From Owenia fusiformis (lineage: Eukaryota; Annelida; Polychaeta; Sabellida; Oweniidae), in contig CAIIXF020000006.1 in NCBI GenBank assembly GCA_903813345.2, positions 9,786,989 to 9,846,988 of the forward strand: 60,000 nt of DNA, in the 5' to 3' direction. The notes under the pieces are model-generated. The model was not told the origin of the DNA. It saw only the letters and a program-made list of their open reading frames with translations, and did not search any database. Positions 1 to 10,389 of this stretch are shown here, in pieces; positions within the stretch are counted from its first letter, which is position 1; each line of letters starts with the position of its first letter. A program made the translations under genes and the position numbers.

Positions 1-444
1 TTGAGCTAATTTAATTTAGGATTTGGTTAAAATTGTATTATTAGACACGATTGTCTCAAACCCTGTTTCTTATTTTCTCTATACACTGTACCTGTACATG
101 CCATTTGGCTCAGCATTTTATACAGCACTTAGCAGCTACTTACAACAGATAGATATAATGGACTGAGAAAATATATGATATTGACATAATAAATTCCTGG
201 CTTTTGTCACTCTTCGTATATGAATAATCATATGTTTTTTGAGCATTTCATGTTATAATGATGTATAATTCTGTTTTAGTGGGTAACCCATACTATACAT
301 AATATGTATTTTGCATACATAATATTATTGTATTACATATCATTTAATGTTTAAGTGAGTACTACCTGTACTATATGTATAATTGTATGTTTTAGTGGTT
401 AACCCTTATTATAATGAATTAATAATGTATATGTTTTGTTTAAG
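1..444 (+). other. NEK7: Intron of the NEK6/7-like gene (5' end outside window)
   Basis: This is AT-rich sequence upstream of the first kinase exon in the window. No coding exon is visible. Its right half holds three degenerate copies of the splice acceptor plus exon start of the following exon, listed separately. Confidence 0.6.
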
Positions 445-466
445 TGGGTACCCCATACTATATGTC
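272..466 (+). repeat. Degenerate repeats of a splice acceptor and exon start
   Basis: Four related blocks of about 30 bases occur at roughly 272-298, 348-378, 387-417 and 437-466. Each has a T-rich run, TTTAAG or TTTTAG, then GTGGGTAACCCATACTATA or a close variant. The fourth is the real acceptor and start of the kinase exon at 445. The first three lose the reading frame within a few codons, so they look like decoy or decayed acceptors. Spacing is uneven (77, 39 and 50 bases). Confidence 0.6.
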
Positions 467-539
467 ACCTGAAAGAATTCATGAAAATGGCTACAACTTT
501 AAATCAGATATCTGGTCATTAGGCTGTCTACTATATGAG
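445..539 (+). CDS. NEK7: NEK6/7-like kinase exon: GTPYYMSPE / activation-segment exon
   Basis: The translation contains [20 protein letters not shown] followed by [11 protein letters not shown], the P+1 loop/APE equivalent and alpha-F start of NEK6/NEK7 serine/threonine kinases (mitotic kinases acting downstream of NEK9). The acceptor is TTTAAG before base 445. The first two bases complete a Val codon, so the upstream intron is phase 1. The donor is GAG|GTAAGT, phase 0. Upstream kinase exons lie off the left edge. NEK6 and NEK7 cannot be separated from this C-terminal part; an invertebrate would probably have one co-orthologue. Confidence 0.9.
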
Positions 540-1987
540 GTAAGTCAGATAAAAAAAATTACTGATTTATGGAAATTTATTTATTGTCATTTATTTATTG
601 AAAATAATCAGGTCTAGATTCAGTTCAGAAGAGAGCCTTTGATAAGGTGATTCATTGATTTATGAGACAATCAGTCATTATTACTTATTAGAAATATGAC
701 TTGATTCTTGCAGGATTTATATTATCTGGATTTTAATATGATTTATTACTATGGTATACACTAATGAGCTATATATCCGCACAATACCTTTGCATATTAT
801 TGATTATACATGATTTTATCTTTTACCAATAAAAATCTGCACATTTAATTATAAGCTAGAAGTTGTAAAGTACAGTGTCAGGGGTTTCCCTAGAATTTCT
901 CACAACAGGCCTAATAAATGAAAATAACAAGCAAAATTAATGAAAATCATAAATTTAACATTGAAAAGTCCCTAAAAACTGTTGAAAATGCCTGTTTCCT
1001 GCATGCTGCTAATGAAACCCCTGAGTGTTATGCAAAATATAATCTTGGTTTTATTCTAAGATGACTGGGGAAATGTTGGTAAGATCAATGTTGCAAACCT
1101 AATCAAATATGAGGACAATCAATAGTATATTTTATTCCCTGGATTTCAGTTTTGTCGTCGGTTGAGTGCCAAATGAACAGTTATTATTCAGTTCATATGA
1201 ATGGTTATATATTATCAACAGTTTAATCAAACACTAAAACAAATTGCTGTTTCATAAAAAAAACTGTTAACTGATTGTAGGGGAATGATTCCTTATTAAC
1301 ACAACATCAATAGATCAATTTAGCCCTTTGAATAAAAAGTCACAAATGTCATACTATTGGTCTGTAATTAACTGAAATTAATGGGGAATAAATTCTCTGG
1401 TGTGAACACTGAACTATATAATTAATATTAATTCAAGGAAATTGGACAGTGTGATTCATTTTTAGAGAAATAATTTGAAATAAAGATGAGGCATAAGGAA
1501 TTTTAAGCATGAGCTGAGTCTTATACTATACATATACACCCTCTATTAGATTACTATTGATTAGTAGCCACTTCTACCTATGTTTCACCGTATCATCTAT
1601 CAATATATATTAATTCAGGCTCACGGATCATACCCTTTTGTCAGTATTATTTCTTACAAATAATTTTCAGAGAAAAAGAAGGGATACTTGTTTTTTCCTC
1701 TGGCTTTTTTTAAAAGGTCAATGTTTTTTATTGAATTTTTGTATTCTAATTGAATAGTTCACTTGAAATGTGAATGTCAGTCACAAAACTAAATAGTACT
1801 TCTCATTTTTTTTATTATATGATTATCTTTGATTGTTTTTAGACATTTGGACTCAATCAAAGCACCTATAATTGTTACTTTCAATTTCAGTTAATATATT
1901 TGAATGTATGATAATGCATTTATTTTCACTATGTGTATTCATACATAGTACCTACTTTTGGGATGTTAGTTCTAATTTTCTTTATAG
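540..1987 (+). other. Intron of the NEK6/7-like gene
   Basis: This is AT-rich intronic sequence with a canonical GTAAGT donor at the left and a TTTATAG acceptor at the right. No coding, RNA or clear mobile-element signal was seen. Confidence 0.6.
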
Positions 1988-2098
1988 ATGGCAGCCCAAC
2001 AGTCTCCATTTTATGGAGAGAAAATGAACTTGTATTCATTATGTAAGAAAATAGAGCAGTGTGATTACCCTCAGTTGCCTGATAGGTACTCCCTGGAG
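1988..2098 (+). CDS. NEK7: NEK6/7-like kinase alternative exon A
   Basis: This is a 37-codon exon starting [20 protein letters not shown] and ending PDRYSLE. It corresponds to the alpha-F to alpha-G region (subdomains IX-X) of NEK6/7. It is preceded by TTTATAG, followed by GTAAGA, and is phase 0 at both ends. It encodes the same protein segment as the exon at 2457-2570, with about ten differences and one residue fewer. Relative to the usual NEK7 sequence it is the more diverged copy (Gln for Leu at position 4, Gln for Pro at position 29). No stop or frameshift is present, so it looks functional. It is most likely used instead of the next exon. Confidence 0.85.
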
Positions 2099-2456
2099 GT
2101 AAGACTGTGTGGAATGTTTTGGAGATTGGTCAATTGTAATTATTTACAATACTCTGACCTGGTACCCTTAGTTCTTTTACCCTTGATTCTGTTCAATGAA
2201 GGAATCAGATATATGAATTGTAAAAAAATGTACCTCATTAACCATGGAACCAAGGAAGTATATGTAGCATATATATGTTTCCTGAAATCTACTGTCGGGG
2301 CAAAAATGGAACAATGGGGGATTTGATGAAATATTTGATGATTTAGCTTTTTGCAATTAATTCATTTTGGGTTACCAGATCAGTGTGTTGTATGTGATTA
2401 AATGAACCAGTCTCTTAGTTTAATGCAAGGTATTTAGTACTGCTAGTGTTTTATAG

Positions 2457-2570
2457 ATGGCCGCCTTGCAGTCACCATTTTACGGAGACAAGATGAATTT
2501 GTTTTCGTTATGTAAGAAGATTGAACAATGTGACTACCCACCCATCCCCTCAGAGTCATATTCTGTACAG
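2457..2570 (+). CDS. NEK7: NEK6/7-like kinase alternative exon B
   Basis: This is a 38-codon exon starting [20 protein letters not shown] and ending PSESYSVQ, nearly identical to the canonical vertebrate NEK7 segment and of the same length. The acceptor is TTTTATAG, the donor CAG|GTAACA, and it is phase 0 at both ends. It lies 358 bases downstream of exon A. Including both exons would keep the frame but duplicate the alpha-F/alpha-G segment and break the kinase fold, so mutually exclusive use is the simplest reading. Confidence 0.88.
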
Positions 2571-2579
2571 GTAACATGG

Positions 2580-2670
2580 AGTGGCTCAAATCTGAGCTCG
2601 AGTGGCTCAAATCTGAGCCTTGGTAGCTCTGATCTGAGCACAATCAGCTCATTTCTGAGTTGTAGCTCAC
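2580..2670 (+). repeat. Short 21-base tandem repeat just after the exon B donor
   Basis: About four degenerate 21-base units of the type AGTGGCTCAAATCTGAGC begin about ten bases inside the intron. Because of its position it could affect use of the weak donor CAG|GTAACA. That is inference. Confidence 0.6.
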
Positions 2671-3790
2671 TTTATGTTGTAATCCCACTTACATTGAGGA
2701 ACTTGAAACAATCTGTTTGTGATTTTCCATCACTGAATGATTGTTTCAATGATATCACATGTACTCACATGTTTCATAGATATGCGGTTCCATATCATAC
2801 TGCCTTAGAAATAGACCAATCTTAGAAACTAGGCTAATCATTTAGATCAGACAGAATTAATGTTTTAACAATTTTGCATGCTTGTTAAAACCAATTCTTG
2901 TGGTTAAACTTTGGGTTGCTGGAAATTCTTCTCATGTTTCCTAGTCTTCAATTTGTAATTCTAAAGTTTATCAATGTTTGCTTGCATGTTTTAGAGTAAG
3001 CTTATTTATCATATCATTCATCACATTATATGTTGTTGGTATCACCATGCATGTTTGGTACTTTATGGTGTATTATTATTTACTCCAAGCATTTTAATAT
3101 GAGAGGGTTTCACTGTACTATGCAATGGTACAGTTCTCACATGGCCATAATCAAGTAGTTGTTAGCCTCACTGTTTTACCCATTCTCCCACCCTCTGTTA
3201 TCTTAGAAAGAAGAGGGCAGAGCATAGGCCTATATGATGCAAGAAATATGCCAACGATGATTGCAAAAGATGAACGATTTGATGTCTGTTAGAATCAGCT
3301 TGGGCATATTCCTGGTGATCATTAAATAAAATTCACTTTATTATTTCACTGTCAAGCTTTCATGGGTTGCATGACATGATAGATTGGGCAATATATACTG
3401 ATCATGTCAAATTAGACAACTTGTCAATAAATGGAGGTATTCCTGACATATTCAGAGAGTTTGTTAAGGCCAATGTTATAGTCATGTATTCATGGCAGAC
3501 ATAGACATATTATGTCTTTACAATATTAGGAATGGTAAGCTTGACAGTGATTTAACAAAACAAATATTTCATTCTATTTTTTCTTTGAATACCTGTGGTT
3601 TTTTAACTTGAGAATATTCCACTAGACCTTTAATGCTTTTTGGAACATCGATTGTGAAAGATTCACACGTATTCACAAAAATAGAATAAATATATTGTAC
3701 ATTGATTACATTGCAATTCATGTAATTGATCATTGTCTAGATGTTTTTGGTGAGGTAGTCACTTTCACTCTTTTCTTTACAACATTTATT

Positions 3791-4715
3791 ACATATTTAC
3801 AGCATTAACTGTATATTTACAGCATGTACTGTAGTTACGGGATTTACTGTATATTTAGAGCATGTACTGTAGTTAAGGGATTGACTGTATATTTACAGCA
3901 TGTACTGTAGTTACAGGATTTACTGTATATTTACAGCATGTACTGTAGTTACAGGATTTACTGTATATTTACAGCATGTACCGTAGTTACAGGATTTACT
4001 TTATACTTACAGCATGTACTGTAGTTACAGGATTTACTGTATATTTACAGCATGTACTGTAGTTACAAGATTTACTGTATATTTACAGCATGTACTGTAG
4101 TTACAGGATTTACTGTATATTTAACGCATGTACTGGAGTTGCAGGATTTACTGTATATTTACAGCATGATTTACTATATACTTACAATATGTTCTGTAGT
4201 TTCGGGATTTACTTTATATTTACAGCATGTACCATAATTCTGGGATTTACTGTATTTTGACAGCATGTACTGTAGTTACAGGATTTACTGTATACTTACA
4301 GCATGTACTGTAGTTACAGGATTTACTGTATACTTACAGCATGTACTGTAGTTACGGGATTTACTGTATATTTACAGCATGTACTGGAGTTACGGGATTT
4401 ACTGTATATTTAGAGCATGTACTGTAGTTAAGGGATTGACTGTATATTTACAGCATGTACTGTGGTTACAGGATTTACTGTATATTTACAGCTTGTACTG
4501 TGGTTACAAGATTTACTGTATATTTACAGCATGTAGGAGTTAAGGGATTTACTTTATACTTACAGCATGTACTGTGGTTACAGGATTTACTGTATATTTA
4601 AAACATGTACTGTGGTTACAGGATTTACTGTATATTTACAGCATGTACTGGAGTTAAGAGATTTACTTTATACTTACAGCATGTACTGTGGTTACAGGAT
4701 TTACTGTATAGTTAC
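3791..4715 (+). repeat. 38-base minisatellite, about 24 copies
   Basis: The consensus unit is CATGTACTGTAGTTACAGGA followed by TTTACTGTATATTTACAG. Copies are mostly head-to-tail with small deletions around 4160 and 4530. Each unit carries a T-rich run ending in TTTACAG, which mimics a 3' splice site. Short ORFs across it are simple repeat translation, not genes. Confidence 0.9.
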
Positions 4716-4899
4716 AGTATTTATTCCATAAGTCATAATATAAATTTGCTTTGCAGCATTTATTGTTCAGACTTCCATTGTGAAATATTTGATTGTAGAT
4801 GAAGTACAAAATTTTAGTATATGATTGTGTTCTGACCAAAAATGTGAATAAATGTTATTTTTCAATAAAAAATAAATAGAAAAATAAGAAAAGTCAATG

Positions 4900-5025
4900 T
4901 ATTCCTTCCTTAACAATATTGTGTTCCTCATTGAATTTATTGTATTTTTCCTTCAGATTAATATATTTCACATTAAAGTTGTATTGCTGATTCAATGTAT
5001 TGTATTCCCCCATTAAACAGTCTTC
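4900..5025 (-). repeat. Degenerate 21-base repeat in the polypyrimidine region before the last kinase exon
   Basis: On the minus strand about six 21-base units read as a seven-residue periodic peptide (EYNTLNQ, QYNFNVK, YINLKEK, YNKFNEE). The periodicity is in the DNA. The peptide is not credible as a gene because it runs antisense through the branch-point/acceptor region and the final kinase exon. Confidence 0.5.
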
Positions 5026-5037
5026 ATTGTTTTCCAG

Positions 5038-5148
5038 CTGAGAGAACTTGTAGCCCAGTGTATTAATCCAGACCCAGAACAGCGACCAGACATTATCTAT
5101 GTAGACGAAGTGGCAACAAAAATGCACAGTGCAAATTTGCAATCATAG
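5038..5148 (+). CDS. NEK7: NEK6/7-like kinase terminal exon with stop codon
   Basis: The acceptor is TTTTCCAG and the exon is phase 0. The translation begins [20 protein letters not shown] and ends MHSANLQS before TAG (5146-5148). This is the C-terminal lobe with the [10 protein letters not shown] motif (subdomain XI) and the short tail typical of NEK6/7, which lack the long regulatory C-terminus of other NEKs. Either alternative exon joins it in frame. Confidence 0.92.
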   Translation: MRELVAQCINPDPEQRPDIIYVDEVATKMHSANLQS

Positions 5149-5369
5149 ATATCTTAGGTAATACATACAAAGAGTTGATATTTATTGGAGTGATATTTGA
5201 TATTGAGAAAACCGTCCTTGGAGGAAGTAATGGTACTGTTGAGTTGGTCTTTGCAGGGTTGATGCAAGTATTGTAGATAAAATTGAAATCCAAAAAGTAT
5301 TTTAGCAGAACTTGTACACTTTAATGCAGATTTATTTAAGCAAAAATATATTTAGCTGTACATGTACAT
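5149..5369 (+). other. 3'UTR and downstream flank of the NEK6/7-like gene
   Basis: No canonical AATAAA lies close to the stop codon, so the transcript end is not placed. A 22-23 base sequence at about 5339-5361 recurs in inverted orientation at 6298-6320, on the far side of the hAT insertion. Confidence 0.5.
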
Positions 5370-6264
5370 TAGGGGTCCCACGATACGTTATGAAACGATA
5401 CGATACGTATCTCTATACTCAGGTCACGATACGAGCAACGATACGATACATAATAGTGTAGTTACACCGGGGGGGTGGGGGGGGGTGCAACACTGACGTG
5501 GCTGAGGTCGAGTTTAAAGTCTATCACTTGCTGTGACATTTGATTCAGATGCAGTATAAAAACTTTAGTCTAGTATCAAGCCTACCTGCTGTATAGTAGT
5601 CCCTTATCTAGTCTATGCATTGTATTTTGCAATTTTTATGAAGTCCGGCTGTGCTTTCCCATTAGGCTGAGGAATGTTCAAAAGTACTACAGTAGATTTT
5701 CTATTGGGGGATATAATGATAACACAACTACCCATGTTTGATGCTTACACGGCCATAATTCTATCAATTGTGTTCAAAACTTTCAAAAAGTTTCAATTTC
5801 TAACCTCCGGTCAACATTAATACTCAGAACGTAAATATTGTTCGTTTTTTATTAGAGTTATCAATAAATTTAACGCGTTCTATCCAATAAAAAGTTCAAA
5901 GATTATATTTATTCATACTAAATTGTCAAAAAGTATATAGAATTATATAACAAAGTAGTTTGGTTTTATTAAACATCGATGACATGAGTTATTTGTTCGC
6001 ATTAAGACTGTCAATCCGCTAAGCATTCTGTTCGCATTTATACAACATTTTGGGCGTGTCATGTCCAGTGAGAAACCAAACAAAAGATATAAAAACAGTT
6101 TCTCAAAAAGCCAAATATTCAGTAGATTTCGGCAGAATATGATGGATTTCAGGTATGTTAATAATATTTTTGGTGTATCGATATTTGAGTCTTCGTATCG
6201 ATACGCTCGTATTGTCACCAAACGAGCCGATGCATCGATATATCGATGAATCGCAGGACCCCTA
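5370..6264. mobile_element. Non-autonomous hAT-type element with 8-bp TSD
   Basis: The ends are TAGGGGTCCCACGATAC on the left and the inverted GCAGGACCCCTA on the right. They are flanked by a perfect 8-base target duplication ATGTACAT (5362-5369 and 6265-6272). Eight-base duplications and TAGGGGT ends followed by CGATAC/ATCGAT runs are typical of hAT elements. Length is 895 bases. No transposase is visible; small internal ORFs are not conserved domains. A G-run lies at about 5469-5486. Confidence 0.85.
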
Positions 6265-6474
6265 ATGTACATCTTAATGCAAACATATTCTCAACAGTAC
6301 AGCTAAATATATTTTTAGCATTATTTATCAAGTATGAATTTGACTGAATTATATATTTATCGAAGAAGCCTCTATAAGCATAGAGAAGAGGAATGGTACT
6401 GAATCATGACTTTGATGGATAGAATGTGGAGACCAGTTTAATAATGTATGATGCAGAAGTGCAGAGAATTTGAA

Positions 6475-6770
6475 CATATCATGAGTTTGTAATGTAAACA
6501 TGAATTTCAGTCAAAATGTGAACATACTGACATATCATGAGTTTGTAATGTAAACATATCATGAATTTCAGTCAAAATGTGAACATACTGAAATATCATG
6601 AGGTTCAAATGTTAACATTTCATGAGTATGTCATGTAAACATATCATGAATTTCAGTCAAAATGTGAACATACTGACATATCATGAGTTTGTAATGTAAA
6701 CATATCATGAATTTCAGTCAGAATGTGAAAATACTGACATATCATGTTAACATATCATGAGTTTGTTAAG
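6475..6770 (+). repeat. Tandem repeat of about 55-65 bases
   Basis: Roughly five imperfect copies of a unit built from CATATCATGAGTTTGTAATG, TAAACATATCATGAATTTCA and GTCAAAATGTGAACATACTG. CATATCATGA occurs twice per unit, so the unit itself looks like an older duplication. No coding function was seen. The flanks 6273-6474 and 6771-7390 show nothing further. Confidence 0.75.
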
Positions 6771-7390
6771 AATAGCCGTCCAGTTATAAAGTAGGAGTAT
6801 GATTTGTGAAGATTTAATTTGTAAATGTGACTGAGTACATAAACATTCTTTGTGTGACAAATCATTCATGTGTTACACTCCATTCCATGATGAATATGTG
6901 AGGATACATTTCAAGGCCTTATATAAGAAGTTAATATACATTACCACACAAGTTGTGCACTAAATCTCTATTCCCACGCCATTTTCCCCTATAGGGAGAA
7001 GGAATGGAGCTTTGTTGCAAACTTGGTGGCTTTCTTTCATGGAAATTGCTATATTTATCTGTCCCAATGTGTATGACTAATAGGGTTTTACTCTACAAGA
7101 AGAATATTACATTCTCAATAAAATTTAAAGGAATATCATATTTTTGAAGTATATTCTCAAAGCATTTGCTCATACTGCCATAAAGTAATATTACAACATT
7201 TTAAAGTGGACTTAAAGTCTATGATTTAAGATAGCATTATGCATGTACATTTGTATGTATGTATATTGTTTGATTCACACTTTTCTCAGTTCATTCAGCT
7301 AGTTGTGTGAATATTATTGTACTGTAGACCATAGGTGTGTAATTCTAAAATAGATATCTGGGGAGATGTTGTTATAATGACTCCAGCTTT

Positions 7391-7853
7391 AAGATCCATT
7401 GAGGTCACTACCTGGATTCATTGATATCACTTCCTGGATTCATTGATGTCACTTCCTGGATCCATTGATATCACTTCCTGGATTCATTGATGTCACTTCC
7501 TGGATCCATTGATATCACTTCCTGGATTCATTGATGTCACTTCCTGGATCCATTGATATCACTTCCTGGATTCATTGATGTCACTTCCTGGATCCATTGA
7601 TATCACTTCCTGGATTCATTGATGTCACTTCCTGGATTCATTGATATCACTTCCTGGATTCATTGATGTCACTTCCTGGATCCATTGATATCACTTCCTG
7701 GATTCATTGATGTCACTTCCTGGATCCATTGATATCACTTCCTGGATTCATTGATGTCACTTCCTGGATCCATTGATATCACTTCCTGGATTCATTGATG
7801 TCACTTCCTGGATCCATTGATATCACTTCCTGGAACCATTGATGTCACTTCTT
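7391..7853 (+). repeat. 22-base minisatellite with 44-base higher-order structure, about 21 copies
   Basis: The unit is CCTGGATTCATTGATGTCACTT. Over most of the array two variants alternate: one with GGATTC and GATGTC, the other with GGATCC and GATATC. Homogenisation has therefore worked on a 44-base dimer. The edges are more diverged. Confidence 0.9.
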
Positions 7854-7855
7854 GG

Positions 7856-9361
7856 TTTCTTAATGGGGATCTTTACACTCTGAACCCTTGTTCTTCATAT
7901 GATATAAGTACATGGGTTTCATAGAGGTGGGGTCAAGGGCCATTGGTTTTGTGAGAATATAGTAAAATCTGTATGTATGGAAAACATTGGAGGATTTTAT
8001 ACAGAAGTCAATGGAGTATATTCTGAGAAATTGTGTTTGCTTGTAATTGGTGTTCACTAAGACAGGTTTAACTGTAGCGATGTTTTGTAATAGAAAATAT
8101 GTATCCATTTTTAAATTATCATTTGAGGGACCTCAATGAATAGTCAGGAAAACAAGGGGTTAATTCAAAATTAACCATTTTAAATAACAATGCTACTTTG
8201 ATCTGACCATTTGCACATATATATCTGTTCTGATGTACTATTATGAGAATCATCACACCTATGGGTTAATAAATAAAATGTTTTGCACACATTGCATAAT
8301 TATTTAGGTCTATGTGGTTTTTATAGAAGAGAAACTTTGATTCCAACACAGTTCAACATTTTGACAGAAAGATTTGATTTGTTTCTTATAGTATAGCAAT
8401 ATTATGAAGATCCATAATGGGGTCAGAGGATAATAGCCTCAACCTTTACAACAAAACAACAATACTAGAAACTAAATATTCTAACTTAATATTTTTGTGT
8501 TGCAATCCAAAGTTAAAAAATGTATAATAGTTTGTATCACTGTAATGCAATTGTCACAAGCTAAAAATACTTAAAATTCTTTTCATAATAAATTGTTATA
8601 TTAAAATAGAGTGATGAGTTGAGGAGTTAATTGTCATTCTTAAAAGTAATCGTTATGCAGTTGCTATGATGAAGAAATAATGAAAAGGTTAGGGGATGAC
8701 TTAGTGTGTTGTTCAATATTTAATAATGGGTGTCTATCCAAAAAAAGAATACAATGTTTGTGTATCAGAAAAAAAAGAAATACAAAGTGTGTCTATCCAA
8801 ATAAGAGATCCAGTTAATAAATTATGTAATGCAATTTATGAGATAATCCGTCCAAAAAAGTGTCAAGCCAAAGATGTTCTTTAGAATCTTGTTTCTTAGT
8901 AGTTCTGGTATTTTTATGTCTAGTAACCAATTGAGTCATTTCCTTACATTTTGGGAAATATATACAGAATGGGGGGATTATATATATACATGTATATACA
9001 TTTTAAGTTAAAAAATTTCTGTAATTTGGTTTCAATTCTTCAAATTGCTCATCTTGGAAACAAGATATCTCAAATCTTATTTTAGATTTACCAAATGACA
9101 ATAACTCTGTATTTATTTTGTATAAGTATTGAATAAAGTGGTTACTAACTGTTTTATGGGGTTTTCAAGCTCTTGAAAGCCCATGCTTGTTTATATTCAA
9201 TTGAATCTTTGTATGTATGTTCTACATTGTGTGTACATATCATAACTATACATGTAATATACTATTTAAATGGTTTGAGGCTGTACATATAGCTTGACTG
9301 ATTGTAGAATGTAGTGAAATCTGAATTTATTTATCAGTGTGATAGTTGACTATATAGTGGA
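7856..9361. other. Gene-free AT-rich spacer
   Basis: No exon, RNA gene or clear element was seen. A poorly conserved local duplication around TGTCTATCCAAA lies at 8720-8800. Confidence 0.5.
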
Positions 9362-10389
9362 ATCAATTGGTGCAAGGCCCCCATAGGGACCTTGCGTTTT
9401 CATACTAAAGTTCGTTTTGGAGTTTTTTCTTATTGTTCTATGTATTTCAAGACATTTTAGAGACAGGGCCCTTTTTCTAAAGCCCTTTTTAGAAAAATAA
9501 TTGAGATTACAGAGGATACCCATTATTACTGCTTTTTAACTCAATGTTAACAGAAAATTCAAATTTCAAACTCCTTATCTCACTATAATTCACCAATGGA
9601 GAATTGAAGTTGAGCAACCAAACTTGGCACAAAGTTGGACACTAAGATAAGCTCTAATCTGAGGGGTTTGATCTTTTGTGAAATCATATATTTGCCTAGC
9701 AACCACATAGCAACCATCTAAAATAACATATTTTACAATATAAATCCACTTAATATATGCTAGGATGCTATAAGACCATTACAAAAAGTCTTATTTTCCT
9801 AAAATACAACAATTCAAACATATTTACAGAAGTGACATCACCATGTTGCATAGCAACAACATGGCAACAGGTTACAATGCCCATTTTGACATTTGCACAC
9901 CATATTCCTATTATATACTCACTTGTATGCTTTTGGATCCCTTCCACATTATTTCTTAACATACAGAAATTGTATTTAAGCATAAATGATGCAGTTATGC
10001 CTGACTATTTTCCCTAGCAACTTCCAAGCAACGGCTTGAAATAATGGTTAAATTTGCCTAGCAATGACCTAGCAACAACTTAAAATAGCAATGTTTCTCA
10101 TAAAAATCTTACTATATATCCACTATTATTTACTTGAAGAAAATTTATATGTATGTCTTTTAATTTATAAAGCTTTGTTTCTGCACACTTAAAAAAATCT
10201 GTAGTCTCTTGTGTAAAGCATGATGGGACATTTCTTGTCTTATGTTTATCAAATTGCAAAAGTCCTGCAATTCATGTTTCAGTTCTGAGATAAAGTAAAC
10301 ACAAAATATTCATCGTATTTATCCTTTTTACATTTTCAGCATTGATACCCCTAAGATAATACTTTATTTGGGATAATTGCTACAATTTC

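Larger units (their letters stand above)
2571..5037 (+). other. Last intron of the NEK6/7-like gene
   Basis: This intron joins alternative exon B to the terminal exon. Beyond three separate tandem repeats (2580-2670, 3791-4715, 4900-5025) it shows no exon. The stretch 2680-3790 is ordinary AT-rich sequence. Confidence 0.6.

Noticed and set aside
4052-4802. Open frames with periodic Tyr/Cys/Leu peptides across 4052-4237 and 4605-4802
   Set aside because: They are translations of the 38-base minisatellite; the periodicity is in the DNA and the frames do not continue.
4894-5142. Minus-strand frame resembling a coiled-coil with seven-residue periodicity
   Set aside because: It runs antisense through the conserved last kinase exon and its acceptor; the periodicity comes from a 21-base DNA repeat.
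9757-10017. Overlapping open frames on both strands at 9757-10017 and 12947-13138
   Set aside because: They lie in the inverted arms of the palindromic element, are not conserved between the arms as proteins, and match no domain.
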